This document shows, piece after piece, positions 42,101 to 54,978 of a stretch of 64,000 nt of DNA. The translations under genes and the position numbers were made by a program. This DNA is from Setaria digitata (Eukaryota; Nematoda; Chromadorea; Rhabditida; Setariidae): NCBI GenBank assembly GCA_003640385.1, contig RCAB01000011.1:372001-436000 (forward strand), read 5' to 3'. Under the pieces are notes generated by a model that saw only the letters and a list, made by a program, of their open reading frames with translations, was not told where the DNA came from and ran no database searches. Every line of letters starts with the position of its first letter. Positions within the stretch are counted from its first letter, which is position 1.

Positions 42101-45100
42101 AACAATGGTAACGATATGGTCCTGGAGATATATAAAAAAATTTCATAAAAGAACTAACTCCTAAGCTACGAAGATATGGATTTTCAGCAACAATGTGTGC
42201 TCGGCGACGTCGACATTCGTTCTCCTTTTTCAAGTTCATAGGTAAAAGACGGCAATTTCGGATAAGTTCGTCAACCTAGAAACAATCAAATGTCGATGGT
42301 GTAAAAAGTTTCATTCCTGTGAAAAAAAAAAATGAAGGAAAAGCTCATAGAAAGAGTTATGTCCCGTACTGTTTTAAATTTGACTGAGAAAAAATGCGCT
42401 TATAGGAACAATGACACTTGTTAAACATGTAAAATATCGAATGAAAAATCATCAATCCTGCAAGAACTGACTTGCAGGGTCCTGCAAAAACAGGAATTCA
42501 GGAATGCCAGGTTTTAATAGCACAGCAGCTGCCGCAAAATCCCAGATGAATCGAGCTTATAAATCATGAAGAATCCTCATAATATCCAGTTAGTTACCTG
42601 TTTGATCCAAAAAGCATAAACTGCATTATGAAGCGCCAAAAAGCAACAACAGCACTCACTAATTAGCAAATCATGGGAGATATACTAATTTTTATTTCGA
42701 TAAATTTGTTTAGGCAAAACGCTTCAATGCCAATAGTGGATCTAAAGTTTTGAGTTGTTTCTCATGTGATGGTTTCACTAAAAGGAGTGCACATATTTTG
42801 AAAATTCGAAAAAAAAAAAAAAAGAAATTTTCATGGAGTGGGTCACCCAACAAACAGATAATTTCAACTTAATATATCAATTAATAACAAGTGATACATT
42901 AAGTCTATTTAAAATGCCAATCTCAATTTTCCATTCCATTAAATTCGTGCATAAAAAATATTAGAAATCATTTTTTAAAAACCACTTGAAAATAAAATAT
43001 TCTCATTACCATATATAATTCACCATCCTACGGCGTTTCCGCAAACGGAAAACAAGCATTTTTCTCCCACGAAATTTACAACAAATAATGCATTAAAGCG
43101 TTTAAAAAATATTAAAAGATATCGATAATAACCGCTAGATATTTTATATCATTCTAATAAAAAGTCTAGTATGGAAAAATTATAGTTCAACATTGCAGGT
43201 TATGTAGGGGTTTTACAGGTTTCAGCAATATGCTTCTTGCAAGATAACAGAGAAGTGGAAGCATTATTCTCAAAAAGTCATTCCTTAAGAATCAAACACG
43301 GATAAATTAAAAGACTGATATTTAGAATAAAAAATATCAACACCAGCAACTAATACAAAAAATTAGTTGGCATAAAGCTCTTTACAAATAAAGTACTCAC
43401 TAATTCTGGTGTTTGCTTTATCATATCAACACGTTGTCCCTTAACAACTTCGAGAAACTCCATAGGATGAAAACTGTTGCGCGGACGCTTATCTTTACCA
43501 CCAATGCGTCGTTCAATTATACATGGCAATCCTGGATAGCGCAACCTCCGCTGATATTTGTACAACATGTAGTCGGCTACAGTAGTATCTTGATTGTTGA
43601 CTGGAACCACTAATCTGAAATGCATGGAAATAGAAAAGCACAAGAAAGAGAATCTGCTAATTAGTTTTGAATTCTATTCTTATACATACTATATGACTTA
43701 TAAACATGTAGTTCTGTATCAGGAGAGATTCTGCTTGACAACTATGAATTTAAATCGAAAATACCACGAAACTGCTTAAATAAGAAGAAATCTTTCTTAT
43801 AGGTAAAAAATGCTGGGAAAGGTGGCATACTTATCCGCTGTCTCAGCCGTCATTCCAAAAATGCAAAATAATCGTTGAGTTTCTAAATGAGTTGTGCGCA
43901 CGACAAGATCTAAAACTTTAGCAGTTCAATTTTAAATAAGCATTTAACACTGATAATATTTGGAAGCAACAAGAACGCAAACACATGATTAAGATTTTAC
44001 CTTTCAACTGTCGTGCAACGCGTGCCCTTAATCTGGCATCTTCCAGTAGCATTTTAGGATGCGCTCGATTGCATAACATACCGACAAGTTCCACCAAAGG
44101 TTGTTCTTTGAAAAACGCTGCTTTTTTTGCTAAAAGAAAAAAAAAACCTTATAGGTAAAGCTTACCAATTGTCATAGGAATTACTCGGTGATACTTTCGT
44201 ACCATGATTAATAACAGATTTTGATTTCATATGAAGCGGAAACAATTTTTTTTTCATTAAAATTTTTTCTCATTAAAAAAAAATCCTACCGTCAATTTGC
44301 ACTACAGGGACCATTTGGTCCCATGAATTACCAACAAAGCGTACGTTTTTTTCCATACCAGAAGTCAAAACTTTACCACCATTCACTCCAATATCTTGCT
44401 CATTTGGACAATCATATGCTTTGTTGTGAAAAATTAAGTGATTTTGCCTAGAATTATACAAAGTTTCCACGACAAAAAAGAGAACTCGCAATATGCTTAC
44501 TCTAAATATAGACTTACATAACGACCACTTTTCCTGTGCTGAAAGAAAGACAACTCTTCAACAAGGAAATTACAGAGGAACTAACTCATGTAACATCATT
44601 TGTGAGGTAGCAATTTCTAAAAACTGCTGAAGTGATCGTTCTCGAGTATGCAAACCGGCAGAAATAGCGGTAGCTTGACGTAAGCTGATTTCTTCACAAG
44701 GCAACAAACGCGCAATTAGTCCAGTAAATCGCGTACTCAAAAAATCCCTTGCATTCGGCGGTAGCATCTCCTTAGCAATAAGACTGATTCAATTCTTTCG
44801 TTTCCCTCATAAGTAAAAGTGAGGAGACAAACTTTGAAGTAGGAAAAAGGCAGGAATGGATGAAAGAAAAAAAGGACGGAAAGATAGATCCTCTAGAATT
44901 TTTAAAATTATACTGGGAAGATAGAATTAAAGACTCTTAAAAGTAGATAGGCTTTTGGAATGTCTGAATGCTCTGTGGGAAATAAAGGAAAGGGATATCT
45001 TTATTAAAACTAATTTCAAAAGATTAGAAACAAAAACGTACGATACTAATCTTAAATTCTTTTTCTCCTTCACTGCGGTCAAAAAGTTTATTTACAGAGT

Positions 45101-46091
45101 AGAAATTGATGCCACAATCATAAAAATATTTTTTTAGATCGTTACCAAAGAAATCTTCGTGGCTTTCCAGCATTTGATAGTAAATAGACCAAAGAGCTCT
45201 GTGGCGAAGAGCAACAGCTACACTGAAGTAAATTAAACAAAGTACAATCAAATGAATTAAAGATAAAAGTCAAAAAGTAAAACTAAGAATTAGAGGTTTA
45301 ACCGCTGACAAACACAAAGCGTACTCATTTTTCGGACCGCGGTAAAGTTCTTTTTCTTTTGCATCACTTTTTATGCCGTAGATTTTCAGCTCAAACTTAT
45401 ATACTTTTTCAACAGCTCTCGACATATCCAGTTCGTAACCATTGATACAAACATGAAATTTGTTTGCATGACTATAGCGTTGTGTTGGATGGGGCTTAGC
45501 TAAAATTGTCATTGCTAACAATAAATCAGAAGAATGAACAAATAAAGTAGTGATAAATGTAAGAAACTAAACTAGAGCGGCAATAAAAACCCATTTTGGC
45601 CCAGAAACAAAAATAATTCAAAAATTTATATTCATCAAAGTCAATAAAATTATACATGCAATCCTGACTTCTTCCTCTTTCCGTAAATTAAAAGAGATGA
45701 GAATCACATGCCTGGCATAACAATATCAACCTGTTCTTCCACATTTCTGTTATCCTTTACTTCAGTTATATCCATTTCCCGCAGAAAAAGTCCCACCAAT
45801 TCGTAAGCTGATGATTTTGTCCTTAATAAAAATAAGTTCTATTAATTCCATACTACACCTCTCTTTGTACAAAGTTCAAGTAACTCTGAAATGTCCAGAT
45901 TCTCTTGCAGTGAAACCTTCGATAATTTTCCGAAAAATGAAGAGAAGAGAAGTGACCAAGGCAGTAAATTAACATGGAAACTGGCAGGGATAACCTAAAG
46001 TGGGCGCTAAACACCTATCCTTCGATACCGGTAACAACACTTCTGTTCCAGGAGGGCAAGCACCCAGCATGACCTCAACGACCCCAGCCAT
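39106..46091 (-). CDS. Worm-specific Argonaute (WAGO type), slicer residues lost
   Basis: Binds small RNAs, probably secondary 22G-type siRNAs, for gene silencing. Nineteen exons carry phase: 46091-46015, 45821-45712, 45499-45325, 45222-45042, 44770-44586, 44538-44518 (21-nt microexon), 44447-44290, 44129-44001, 43909-43831, 43614-43401, 42275-42159, 41884-41661, 41454-41270, 41038-40831, 40729-40609, 40478-40281, 40048-39806, 39671-39478, 39244-39106; about 985 aa. PAZ ~345-445 (TVADYMLYKYQRRLRYPGLP, VVKGQRVDM); MID ~500-620; PIWI ~620-940 with MNLKLGGITH, MFFGLHMSHAAPQS, VFRSGISEGEYAK and NVPPGTIVDMDVVHPTQTEF. Against the human AGO2 D-E-D-H tetrad, the first Asp is His (GLHMSH, ~703), the third is Ser (FRSG, ~785) and the last His is Thr (ATVL, ~884), so slicing is unlikely. 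The C-terminus ends KYKFWA. Exon 2 uses a GC donor. An alternative ATG at 46157 adds 22 aa. Confidence 0.9.
41138..41520. repeat. Direct repeat in two Argonaute introns flanking one exon
   Basis: About 50 bases at 41138-41185 recur at 41466-41520 (shared pattern ACATATTTTTTGTTTAAAAAA, then GGAATC, a T tract, and GATTTCCGA). The copies lie in the introns on either side of the exon 41454-41270 and differ mainly in homopolymer length. Confidence 0.85.
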
Positions 46092-46157
46092 AGTTTGCAC
46101 TCTGCGCAGTCCACTCTCACCATCACTGTGCATTAGGCATGAGCAAAGTGCGTGCAT

Positions 46158-48794
46158 TTTGCTTCATCCATTCCCTCTCCTCTCTCCTTCCTGTCCGTCT
46201 GCAACTGCTGTCTGGAATGGCTCTCACAACTAGCACGGCAGGCTGGCAGCGTGCACGTTGTCGAAGGAACAAGGAGGGGTGTTGCAGTGAGACCGTTTCT
46301 TCTCAATGAGTGCGGCTGCGTTCGTGTCGACGTCGCAGCGAGGCATATTTTGTCAGACACGTGTGTCATCAGACGTTATTCCGAACTGCTACTGACAGTT
46401 CAGTCTACGGTGGCGTGATATTGAACTATTTCCACTCTTTAGAGGAGAGAATGAGAGAAATATTTGCAGACAGAAAAGGGAGCAAAGGGTGGTAGGAAGA
46501 TAGGTCACTTCCAATGAGTTGCATCGAGAAATAAGTATCTAGCTGGTACTCGATGTTAGTTTATAGTCTTAGGAAACATTTAGACTCTATTATCCCGTCG
46601 ATTTTCGCCGCTGGATGCTTACTTTAAAGAAGTCTGTTATTTCCAGACTTTAAGGATGCATAAATTGCTGTACGTGTTATAGAATCGTGCTATCAGTAGA
46701 TACTGTGAGTGGATGGTAAAGCTTATAACTATTTAGAACTGAATGTATTATGCCGTCGTATTATCCTGAGCGAATTAGTCGCACCCATTAGAAAAGAAAG
46801 ACAGTACTTGACCTCTAGTCTCTTGTACTGTTCGACAGTAGCTGTTATAGGTCCCTAAAATTATACTGAATATTTTCCCGCTCTTGTGAAACAATAAATG
46901 ATAGAGTGTACAACTTTGGACAAAGCAGTAAATAATGAGCAAATTCGCACTGACGGGAATTAATTTTCTAATGGTTATTAAAATTAAAATTCATGTCTGT
47001 TGTATTGTTTCAGACCAATAACTGCTTCTATTCTTGTGTGTATATACACAGTTTTTACATCTTACTACATTATTTACAATGTACCGACTTTTAACTTAAA
47101 GTAAAGTACTAGTAATCCATGGATGAATTCTTCAGAGAAATGTTGCTTCCACGGATATCATCCATTCTTTCTTCAAAAGTAAGAAAGAAAAAGGAAGAGG
47201 CACCGCAAGTGTTTTTTTTTTATTCGATGCAAAAGAAATTTGCCAAAAGTTCAACGAAATGGCGAAGATTTCCCGACAGATGAACACACCAAACATTTGA
47301 AGTTTCTTCTCTCATTTTCATTTGCACCTGTGATTCCGCGAATTACTTTAACTTTCGAAATCCTAGAGCTGTCCAAGAGTTACTATTACTTTTCCTCTAA
47401 ATTTCGGGCAAGTTAATAACAATTGGAAATATTGATTACGTGACTGGGTGACATTTTGTGCTAACGAAAAAAGAAAATTTTAGTGATTAGGTAAATAGTA
47501 AGAAAGCAAATGAGATTGCTGGATTTAAAGAACTAATGATGGTAACTGTAACTATTCTACGCAGTAGTGACTACTTTCATTTTCTATTTACTTCAAACAG
47601 TAATGATTATAATTAGGCTGTTCTGACACATACTACCGTCTCCCTTTTCCTAGCACTTCCGGATCACTGAGGTCTTTTAAAATTCGCCAAAATTTGCTGC
47701 GCGAACTTGTATAGTCCTAATATTATATATGATTTTGGGGTCCTAATTTCGTAGGACTCAGCAATGACCACCTCATCGGTAAGAATTTAAAAATATTAGA
47801 GAGCTCCTCCACCCCACGCCTTTCTCTGTCTCTCCTTTACTAGTTATTCCCAAATGTCATGTTCATTTAATCTCAGAGTCTAAACCTTGACGACTTGCAT
47901 ATATAGAACTGTAAATTACATGTGTGGATTCACCGAACACTTCATGCATCGCAGAAGCACCTTTAATTAGTCTCATACTTTCTCCAGAATCAATAATACA
48001 ATGATTACCATTACGAATAACTTTTCACTTGCCACCACCAACATTAACTTGGAACAATTTGATCTGGTCACTTATATTATCGATATATGCATTAACTCGT
48101 TTTTATACATTTATTGTTAACAATCTAAGGCCTCTCAAATTTTACATACGGTTCTGAGAGAGTGCAGTTCTATCAACTCTCTAGAGAGCAATAGATCAGC
48201 ATTGAGCCAATCAAGAGTACAACTAATCTAAAATTCTCAGCAATCATCAAAATTCTGTTAATCCCATTTTTACCAATATAAATGACTTCCATGTAGGCAT
48301 ATCTAGCTAATAGGCTTCTTAAAGGAAGAAAAATTCTACTAAAGTAAAAGTATTCCAGGAAGAGATTAAGACGACGCATGTACCAGTAGGAACATTAATA
48401 CTTGGCATGAGATTGTTCTGCATTGAGGCCTCCCAAAAAAGCAATGACGCTCAAAGTTATAATTTATTCACTGCCAGTACAAAAAAAAAAAAAAAAAAGG
48501 AAAAAATTTGATAAAGCACAAAATAGAAAAATATTTGATGCATAGGAAAGAGAACATTTTTAACTCTAATTGAACCTTTGGCCACCGTCAGGTTTTTTTT
48601 GTTCAACAAATTCCAACAGCTGAATCACCATTTTAATTTCCAGTAACAAGAGTGTAATCTAATTTCATTAAATAGTTTCCATGATTACTGCAAATGCTCA
48701 AAGAAGGTGCTAACGATCAGCGTTATTAGTAATCTTCGACTTTTTAGACGGGAAATCACCAACAAAAAACATCAAAAACAAAGTACTCGTAGGA
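46158..48794. other. Argonaute upstream region and intergenic DNA
   Basis: 46000-46500 is noticeably richer in G and C and includes the first Argonaute exon and its likely promoter. The remainder to 48794 is AT-rich with no coding segment that has splice support; the minus ORF at 48173-48379 is judged chance. Confidence 0.45.
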
Positions 48795-50382
48795 TCAACT
48801 GATAATGGAAACAGAATTACTAAATAGATGTCGTGGACTGTTGAAAGCGGATTTCAAAGGCGTTGATGATAATAACTGCTTAGTGGATAATTTCCTCAGA
48901 GCATTTAAACAGCTTGAATTCTCTATGAACGGTCGCGAGGGGATATCTAAAAACACATATAAAAAGAGAGAAAAGAACAACTCATTCCTAACCCTATCAA
49001 AGATTTCCCTTGGTAACAAATATTTCAAATTTTTATGAAAAAATTCTACAAACAAAAATTTTAAGCCACAATGTGAAACTCCAGAAAGAAATTAACAATT
49101 TCCTACTTCATAAAACTTTCATTTCAAATAGTACAAAATCCTTACGAGAAATAAAAAACACGAAACGATACATACCACACTCGTAGATATGAGTAATAAG
49201 TAAGCTGCACTTCACGAGAAATGAATTTTGGTTATTAGTTCGTGTCAAATAATTCAAAATTTCAGTATTGCACGATAATAATTCAAGAATCTGAAAAGTT
49301 AAAGTGAATAACACGAAATGAATTTCATTATTTCAACCGAATCAAAGTCTGTACGAGATATGAATTATTTTCTAGCAAATAATAAAAACAATTCTTAAAT
49401 GATATTTAAGATTTACCTGGGCTGATATTCTTTTCCAGTGAGAATTCGAGCATAACGCGATACAAAGATACACTATGTTTGCAACGTAATTCATATAGAG
49501 AGAAGGAACAGTGCGAGTCCTACAAATCCATATCTCAATCCTTTCTTGACCCTTTTTAAAGATCGGATAAATCATTTCAAAAAAGAATTCACCGAAAAAA
49601 AAAAACACTCAAAGATGTTACGTTAAGACAATATACTACATTTACATTGAGATAACAAATTTATATAATAACAATTAAATATAGAGAAACTGACCTTAAG
49701 TTTAAATTCGATGTAAGAAACACATCTTTCGGTGGGTTTGCCAAAAGAGGGATACCTGCTAATATTTTCAGCACGTTAACATCATTCAGACCGTTCCAGC
49801 CAGGATCAGTAAGTCCAAGCCGAATGAAAAAAGTCTGGAAAATTATTTTAAGGTTAACATAACTGAATGATAACTTTAGAAGTTCAAAAAATAATCATTC
49901 AAATATCAAAAAAAAAAAAAAAAAGAGATAACACAAAAAAAGATCTATTTTCAAATGTGATTTAATTCATTCAGTTTCTTCTTGAAAGGTCCCTCCCTAA
50001 TCGATGGACTCTTTATTCATAATCGGAACAAAATCGTAAAACCTATAATTACTAATGGATTATAAAACCGAAAGGTTTAAAACCTTTCGCCAATGTGCGA
50101 TATTGCGAAGTAAAAAAAAGATACTGCTCAAACGTCTGCATAAAAATTGAAAGATAAACTGATTCGATTAAAAATTTCGCAACAAAATGCTAAACCCACC
50201 AGTACAACATTGCAGTGTTCCAATAAACGGATATCATCAGCTTCAGATCCACTTAAGTTAACATCCGCCACTGACTCCAAAACATAGCGCAAGACGCCAG
50301 TGCGAAGAAATTCAAATGACAATGACTGAGGTCCCAGTGCATCTTCGCGTAATATTTGTGTAAGACAAAATAATGCCACAAA
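48795..50382 (-). CDS. Unrecognised alpha-helical protein, C-terminal exons
   Basis: Five exons carry phase perfectly: 50382-50200, 49834-49695, 49519-49417, 49290-49176, 48946-48795, encoding about 230 residues to a TGA. The sequence is rich in Leu/Ile helices (LFCLTQILREDALGPQSLSF, NDVNVLKILAGIPLLANPP, NYVANIVYLCIALCSNSHW, ILELLSCNTEILNYL), in the style of ARM/HEAT-like repeats, with a Ser-rich tail. I do not recognise the family. The first exon begins in phase 0 without a Met, so the gene extends upstream; a coding-like segment at about 51090-51000 (contains KKLWTDCEFLSGTAFGDIFD) may be a further exon. The 5' end would then meet the divergent K2P channel gene. Confidence 0.6.
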
Positions 50383-51585
50383 CTAAAATTTAGTGAAATG
50401 CTTCAACATTAAATTTCCACTAGGACAAAAGAAAAATTAAGTTAACTTCACAGCCTTTGGGGGGGGGGGGGAAAAAAATGGTTGAAAAACAGCAATGACG
50501 TTCAAATCAATAAAATTCCTGGAGCTGTGGATATATTTTCTTAAAATATTGGGTCACTTGAGAAATACATCTAGTAATTTTAAATCCTCTTTTTCTTAAG
50601 ATACTCTGCAATTCGCTTAAAATGAAGAAATGACACTTCTCTTAACTCTCCTTTTAGATAAAAAATCAGCCATATGGATAAAAGGTTGAAGATATGCATA
50701 AAAAATACATGAAGAGCTTAGTTCAAATGAAGCTTGAAATCCAGAAACAAGAACTGGATTTACCTATTGCCTTTTCTTCACAAAAATATTTTGTATCTCT
50801 AAATAAAAAGTGTAGCAATTCTAGATTTATTAAAAGGCACGAAAATCAATGAATTGATAATGAATAGCATGACATGCTGTTAAGATAAAAAAAAAGAATT
50901 CTCAGAGGAGGTTCAGCATTCACCACTCTCCTACAACTTTTTCTACTTCTTTTTTCCTTTTATTTTTAAGCAAGACAATGAAAAAAGCCAGCACATGAAG
51001 ATCGCGAAAGAACATTTTTGTGAGAAAGGAAGGATCGAAAATGTCTCCGAAAGCAGTCCCTGATAAGAATTCGCAGTCCGTCCAAAGCTTTTTAGTTATT
51101 TGATGCTCACTGCTATTCTAAACACTTTGACGGATAGACATGTTTCTTCCATATTATTTTAGAAAAGACAGAGATTTCTCTCAACGATGAAATTCGAACT
51201 AAAACTTTATTTCCTCACCACTCTAGTTTTCCTTTCATTTTTCGAGCAAACATCCACTGACCTCAATTTCTCTGTAGTAACATCAACCTTTAGCAATTTT
51301 TCTTATGAAGCATATTTGGTTTTCTTTACAGCTGCAGAACCAATTAAATTACAAAGATCAAAAGAACAAGTATGAATAAATCTCCCTTCCCTTTGCAATG
51401 AACTTTTTTCTAATTATCACTTCCACAGTTGATAAATTTAAGGAAGTCCGTTTTAGAAAATCAAGTATGATTCATAAAAAACATACATCCTCAAACATAG
51501 AAAATTAGATTATAGCAGCAAGGAAATGTTTTTGAAATTATATTTGGCCATATTCGTTTTCTCTACCTTTAAATACATCACTATT

Positions 51586-51597
51586 TTGTATTGCTAG
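51586..51597 (+). promoter_or_regulatory. Candidate trans-splice acceptor of K2P channel gene
   Basis: TTTGTATTGCTAG ends 20 bases before the ATG at 51618. No phase-compatible upstream exon was found, so spliced-leader addition is possible. Confidence 0.4.
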
Positions 51598-51617
51598 ATT
51601 TTCTTGGCTTTTCCATT

Positions 51618-54600
51618 ATGTGCATATCCAATGAAACAGCAATACAAGCCGCCAAGGCACTCAAGAAATTTTATCACAAATTTGGTATTGGGCATATTGT
51701 ACTCCTTACCAGCTATATCATTTTCCTACTATTTGCTGCTGGGATATTCATGATTCTCGAAACTACTAGTGTTAGTCGTTTAAGGAAACATTGGTTAGAA
51801 ACACTTTCAGAGCACAGGAAAAGGTAAAGTTTTTTGATTAGCAGTTAAGTGAAAAAATAAAAACAATTACTCATAATGAAGAAAACAAGTCAGTAAGGAA
51901 AGTATAACAAATAAATAGAAAGTTATTTTACTGACTTAATATCAGATCTTTTTGAGAGGAACACTTATAGAGAGCAAAATTTGTAAAATGAAAAACCATT
52001 TGTTAGAATACGCAAATTCATGACACTTCTCGATGTTATTCATCTTATAGCACAGTTCAAGAATCTTCCCAAAAACTTAGAAATTGTATACACTAAGGAA
52101 TTGTAAAGAGCAGAAGACAAACAATTTTTGAAAATTAAAATTTTTTCACATTCCAGCTTTGTTGTTCACGACATGGTTCCACAAATATTCAATAACACAA
52201 AGCTGCTTGTGTTCATACATGATGACAAATCGCGATACTTAATGAAAATACTTAATGAGGAGTTGATGAAATATGAAAACACTCTCAAAATACACTCGCC
52301 ATTACCTATTCTTCCATACAACTACATTAATTCACTCATTTTCGTAAGTTATCATGTTCTGATATGTTTCTCAACTATTTAATAAAATTTAATTCAAATA
52401 GATGAAATCTGGAAAATCTTTATTGCAGATATGTTCCACAGTAACAACAATCGGATATGGCTATATTTATCCGACCACTGAAAGCGGTCGATATTTTTCA
52501 ATGATATGTGCGACTATTGGAATACCATTTACACTCATGGTTATCAAAGATCTTTCTTATCTTATTGCACTTTTATTCCACTATCCATGTACTTGCCTCG
52601 GTAAGCAACAATGTATTTGTGTTATTTAGTTTAGTTTTTTAAAATCTAGTGTAGCTAGATTCCGTAAATTCTGACTGAATTTTAAAAAAGCTTATAAGAA
52701 ATATTACATCAAAAAAAACTTCCAGTGCCTATGGAAATATTATAAATACAATATTATTTCAAAAAAAAAAAAAAACTAATATAAACAAAACCAAAAACTC
52801 CGTGTGAAAATATGTAGAATAATCCTGTAAATAATTACACACTGAAAAGTCTGAATTTTTACAGCCTATTTCTGGCACATATTTCGCTACTGTACATTAC
52901 AACCAGTAGACGAAAATGAACTTATTCAACGGATTCATGGTACAAATGCCGTTCGTCGTTCTGACTACAGGTAAATCATAAAATGTTGTATACTGTCCAT
53001 CCGAGAAAGTATTTTGTTTTTATAGAGAAGAGGCAAGTAATAGTGTACTGTTCGGCATTGTCGAATAAACAAGAATTTACGTTACATTGATTCTACGCTG
53101 CACGGTGAAATATCAAATGACTCATAAGCAGCTTAATATCATTTATCATTCACACATGTAAAATATGAGCTGGTCACTCTGTTCGTAGAGCAAGAATTCA
53201 TACTTCTGAATAGTTTTTAATCATTTCAAAATGGTTCGCTATTCGAAGAGGTAAAACAATGGAAGAAAAAAAAAAGGTTAAAGAGTGCTAACTAAATTCC
53301 TGAATATGAAAAGCTCGAATTATTAAGCCACATTTGCTAGACAGAACAATCTAAAACAACAAGAAGACGAAAGACGATAACGCTACATAAGAAAGCAATA
53401 TGAAAAGCTCGAAATATTAAACTGAAAATTCTTTGAACTGTTAATTCAATCGGCTATGTTCTCTAAATGAACATTAAAGAAGTAACTTATAGGCAAAAAT
53501 GTTGTTTTAAACTAAAAAGCCAGAATGCGATTAGTGTAAAAATAAAGAGACATTTAACAAACGAATTATTGGTTATCATTAGTCTGTTTAGCAACATGTC
53601 AGTAAATTAGAATCACTTGGTATTTTAAATTAAACCAAGAGAAAAAAATTTTTTCTTGGTTTTTTTAAACTGCTTATTGTGTTTATTGGAAAATTAAACC
53701 AAAATTTGCAGACTCCGGCTAATGGAACATTTGTTAAATATACCAGTAATGATTGTCGTAATGGCCGTGATCGGCTGGGCAACCATTGGATGTATGCTAG
53801 TTCACTTTTACCTGCCACATGCAGAAATCTCGATTATTATATACTTCATATTCAACTCATTGACTACAACAGGTGTTGGAGATGTGAAGCCGGACGGTAA
53901 AATTTTCGCAAATGGATTTTAAGTTTAAGTTTTTTTAAATTTTCAGAAATATTAGAAGGAAACACCAGAATATCTTGAAAAATTCAACACAATGCTTGGA
54001 ACTTTCCAGGTTGGGTTTCATATGGACCGAGGAAAGCAATACTCGAATGTCCCTCCTTTCAAAAGTGGTTGGGATATACTTAATCTACTTTGAAATTAAA
54101 AAATGAACGACATAGATCAATAGCCTAAACTGATAATGACGAAGCATTTGCCGAGAAAAAACTTTGGAAAAAAAATCAGCAAAAGTTGGAAATAATTACG
54201 AATCTACGAAACTTTCAGAAAACGCTTTCTTACTTCTCATATTTTTTGGCTACTTGCTTGTTGGATTATCGCTCGTATCACTTTTTATCAATCTTCTCCA
54301 CACAAAACTAAGGTAAGCTGGATCGTCCTAATTCCACTAACAATTTTTTTTTTTTTTTTTAATTTTCAGTTCCTAGAAAAGAAAATAGTCATGAAACTGA
54401 GCTATGTTAGTGACAATAAATCAATTCATAAAAAAAATAAGGGTAATCAAGATTATATCAAAACGATCTTATAGCCATGCTTACTGGCTGCCCGGTAGAA
54501 TGTACATGCCACTGGCAACAAAGGTATCAGCCCGAATAACTTACGAAACAGAAAGTTTTGACAGTTCAAACAACTTAAATTTCATATCAGACTGCCCACT

Positions 54601-54978
54601 AAATCACTACGTTACTTTGGGAGTTTTACAGTCAGAGGTAAGTAATTACAAATTTAGTTTTCCAGCTATCCACTTTTCACCATTAATCTTCATTTATATG
54701 CTATAGATGAGTGTGTCTCTCTTCTGAATGAAATATAACTACTCAAGGACAAATGCCCACTACTAAGAGTTATACAGAAGGAGCAAGCATACGTCGACGC
54801 GAATACACAAACAGAAAATGGTGAGGAAAATGTTTCTCAGTGTATCCGAATGCACAGTGCAGAGGCACTACTTATTGCTAAACCTATTACATCACGAGAT
54901 GACGTTAATGATCTAATTGTTGAAACGTACGGTGCTCGGCCAGCAAGACTTATTTCGTCTGGTGCTAAACTGCATTAG
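51618..54978 (+). CDS. Two-pore-domain potassium channel (TWK family)
   Basis: A K+ leak channel of the plasma membrane. Eight exons: 51618-51823, 52157-52343, 52429-52600, 52865-52970, 53712-53896, 54219-54312, 54442-54637, 54778-54978; about 448 aa. M1 at ~24-47 (IVLLTSYIIFLLFAAGIFMI); the extracellular cap region follows; pore loop 1 with filter TTIGYG at ~137-142; M2 (SMICATIGIPFTLMVI) with the family GIP motif; M3 (IPVMIVVMAVIGWATIGCM); pore loop 2 with TTTGVGD at ~275-281; M4 (AFLLLIFFGYLLVGLSLVSL). Both filters are intact, so a functional channel is expected. The acceptor of exon 7 (AAATAAG at 54435-54441) is A-rich and weak but is the only one I found that keeps the following YWLPGRMYMPLATKV frame open. 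The C-terminal tail lies in the cytosol. The particular TWK member was not identified. Confidence 0.88.

Noticed and set aside
51187..51375. 62-codon ORF with a signal-peptide-like start upstream of the K2P channel
   Set aside because: Its only good donor gives phase 0, which does not enter the channel frame, and the channel N-terminus should be cytosolic.
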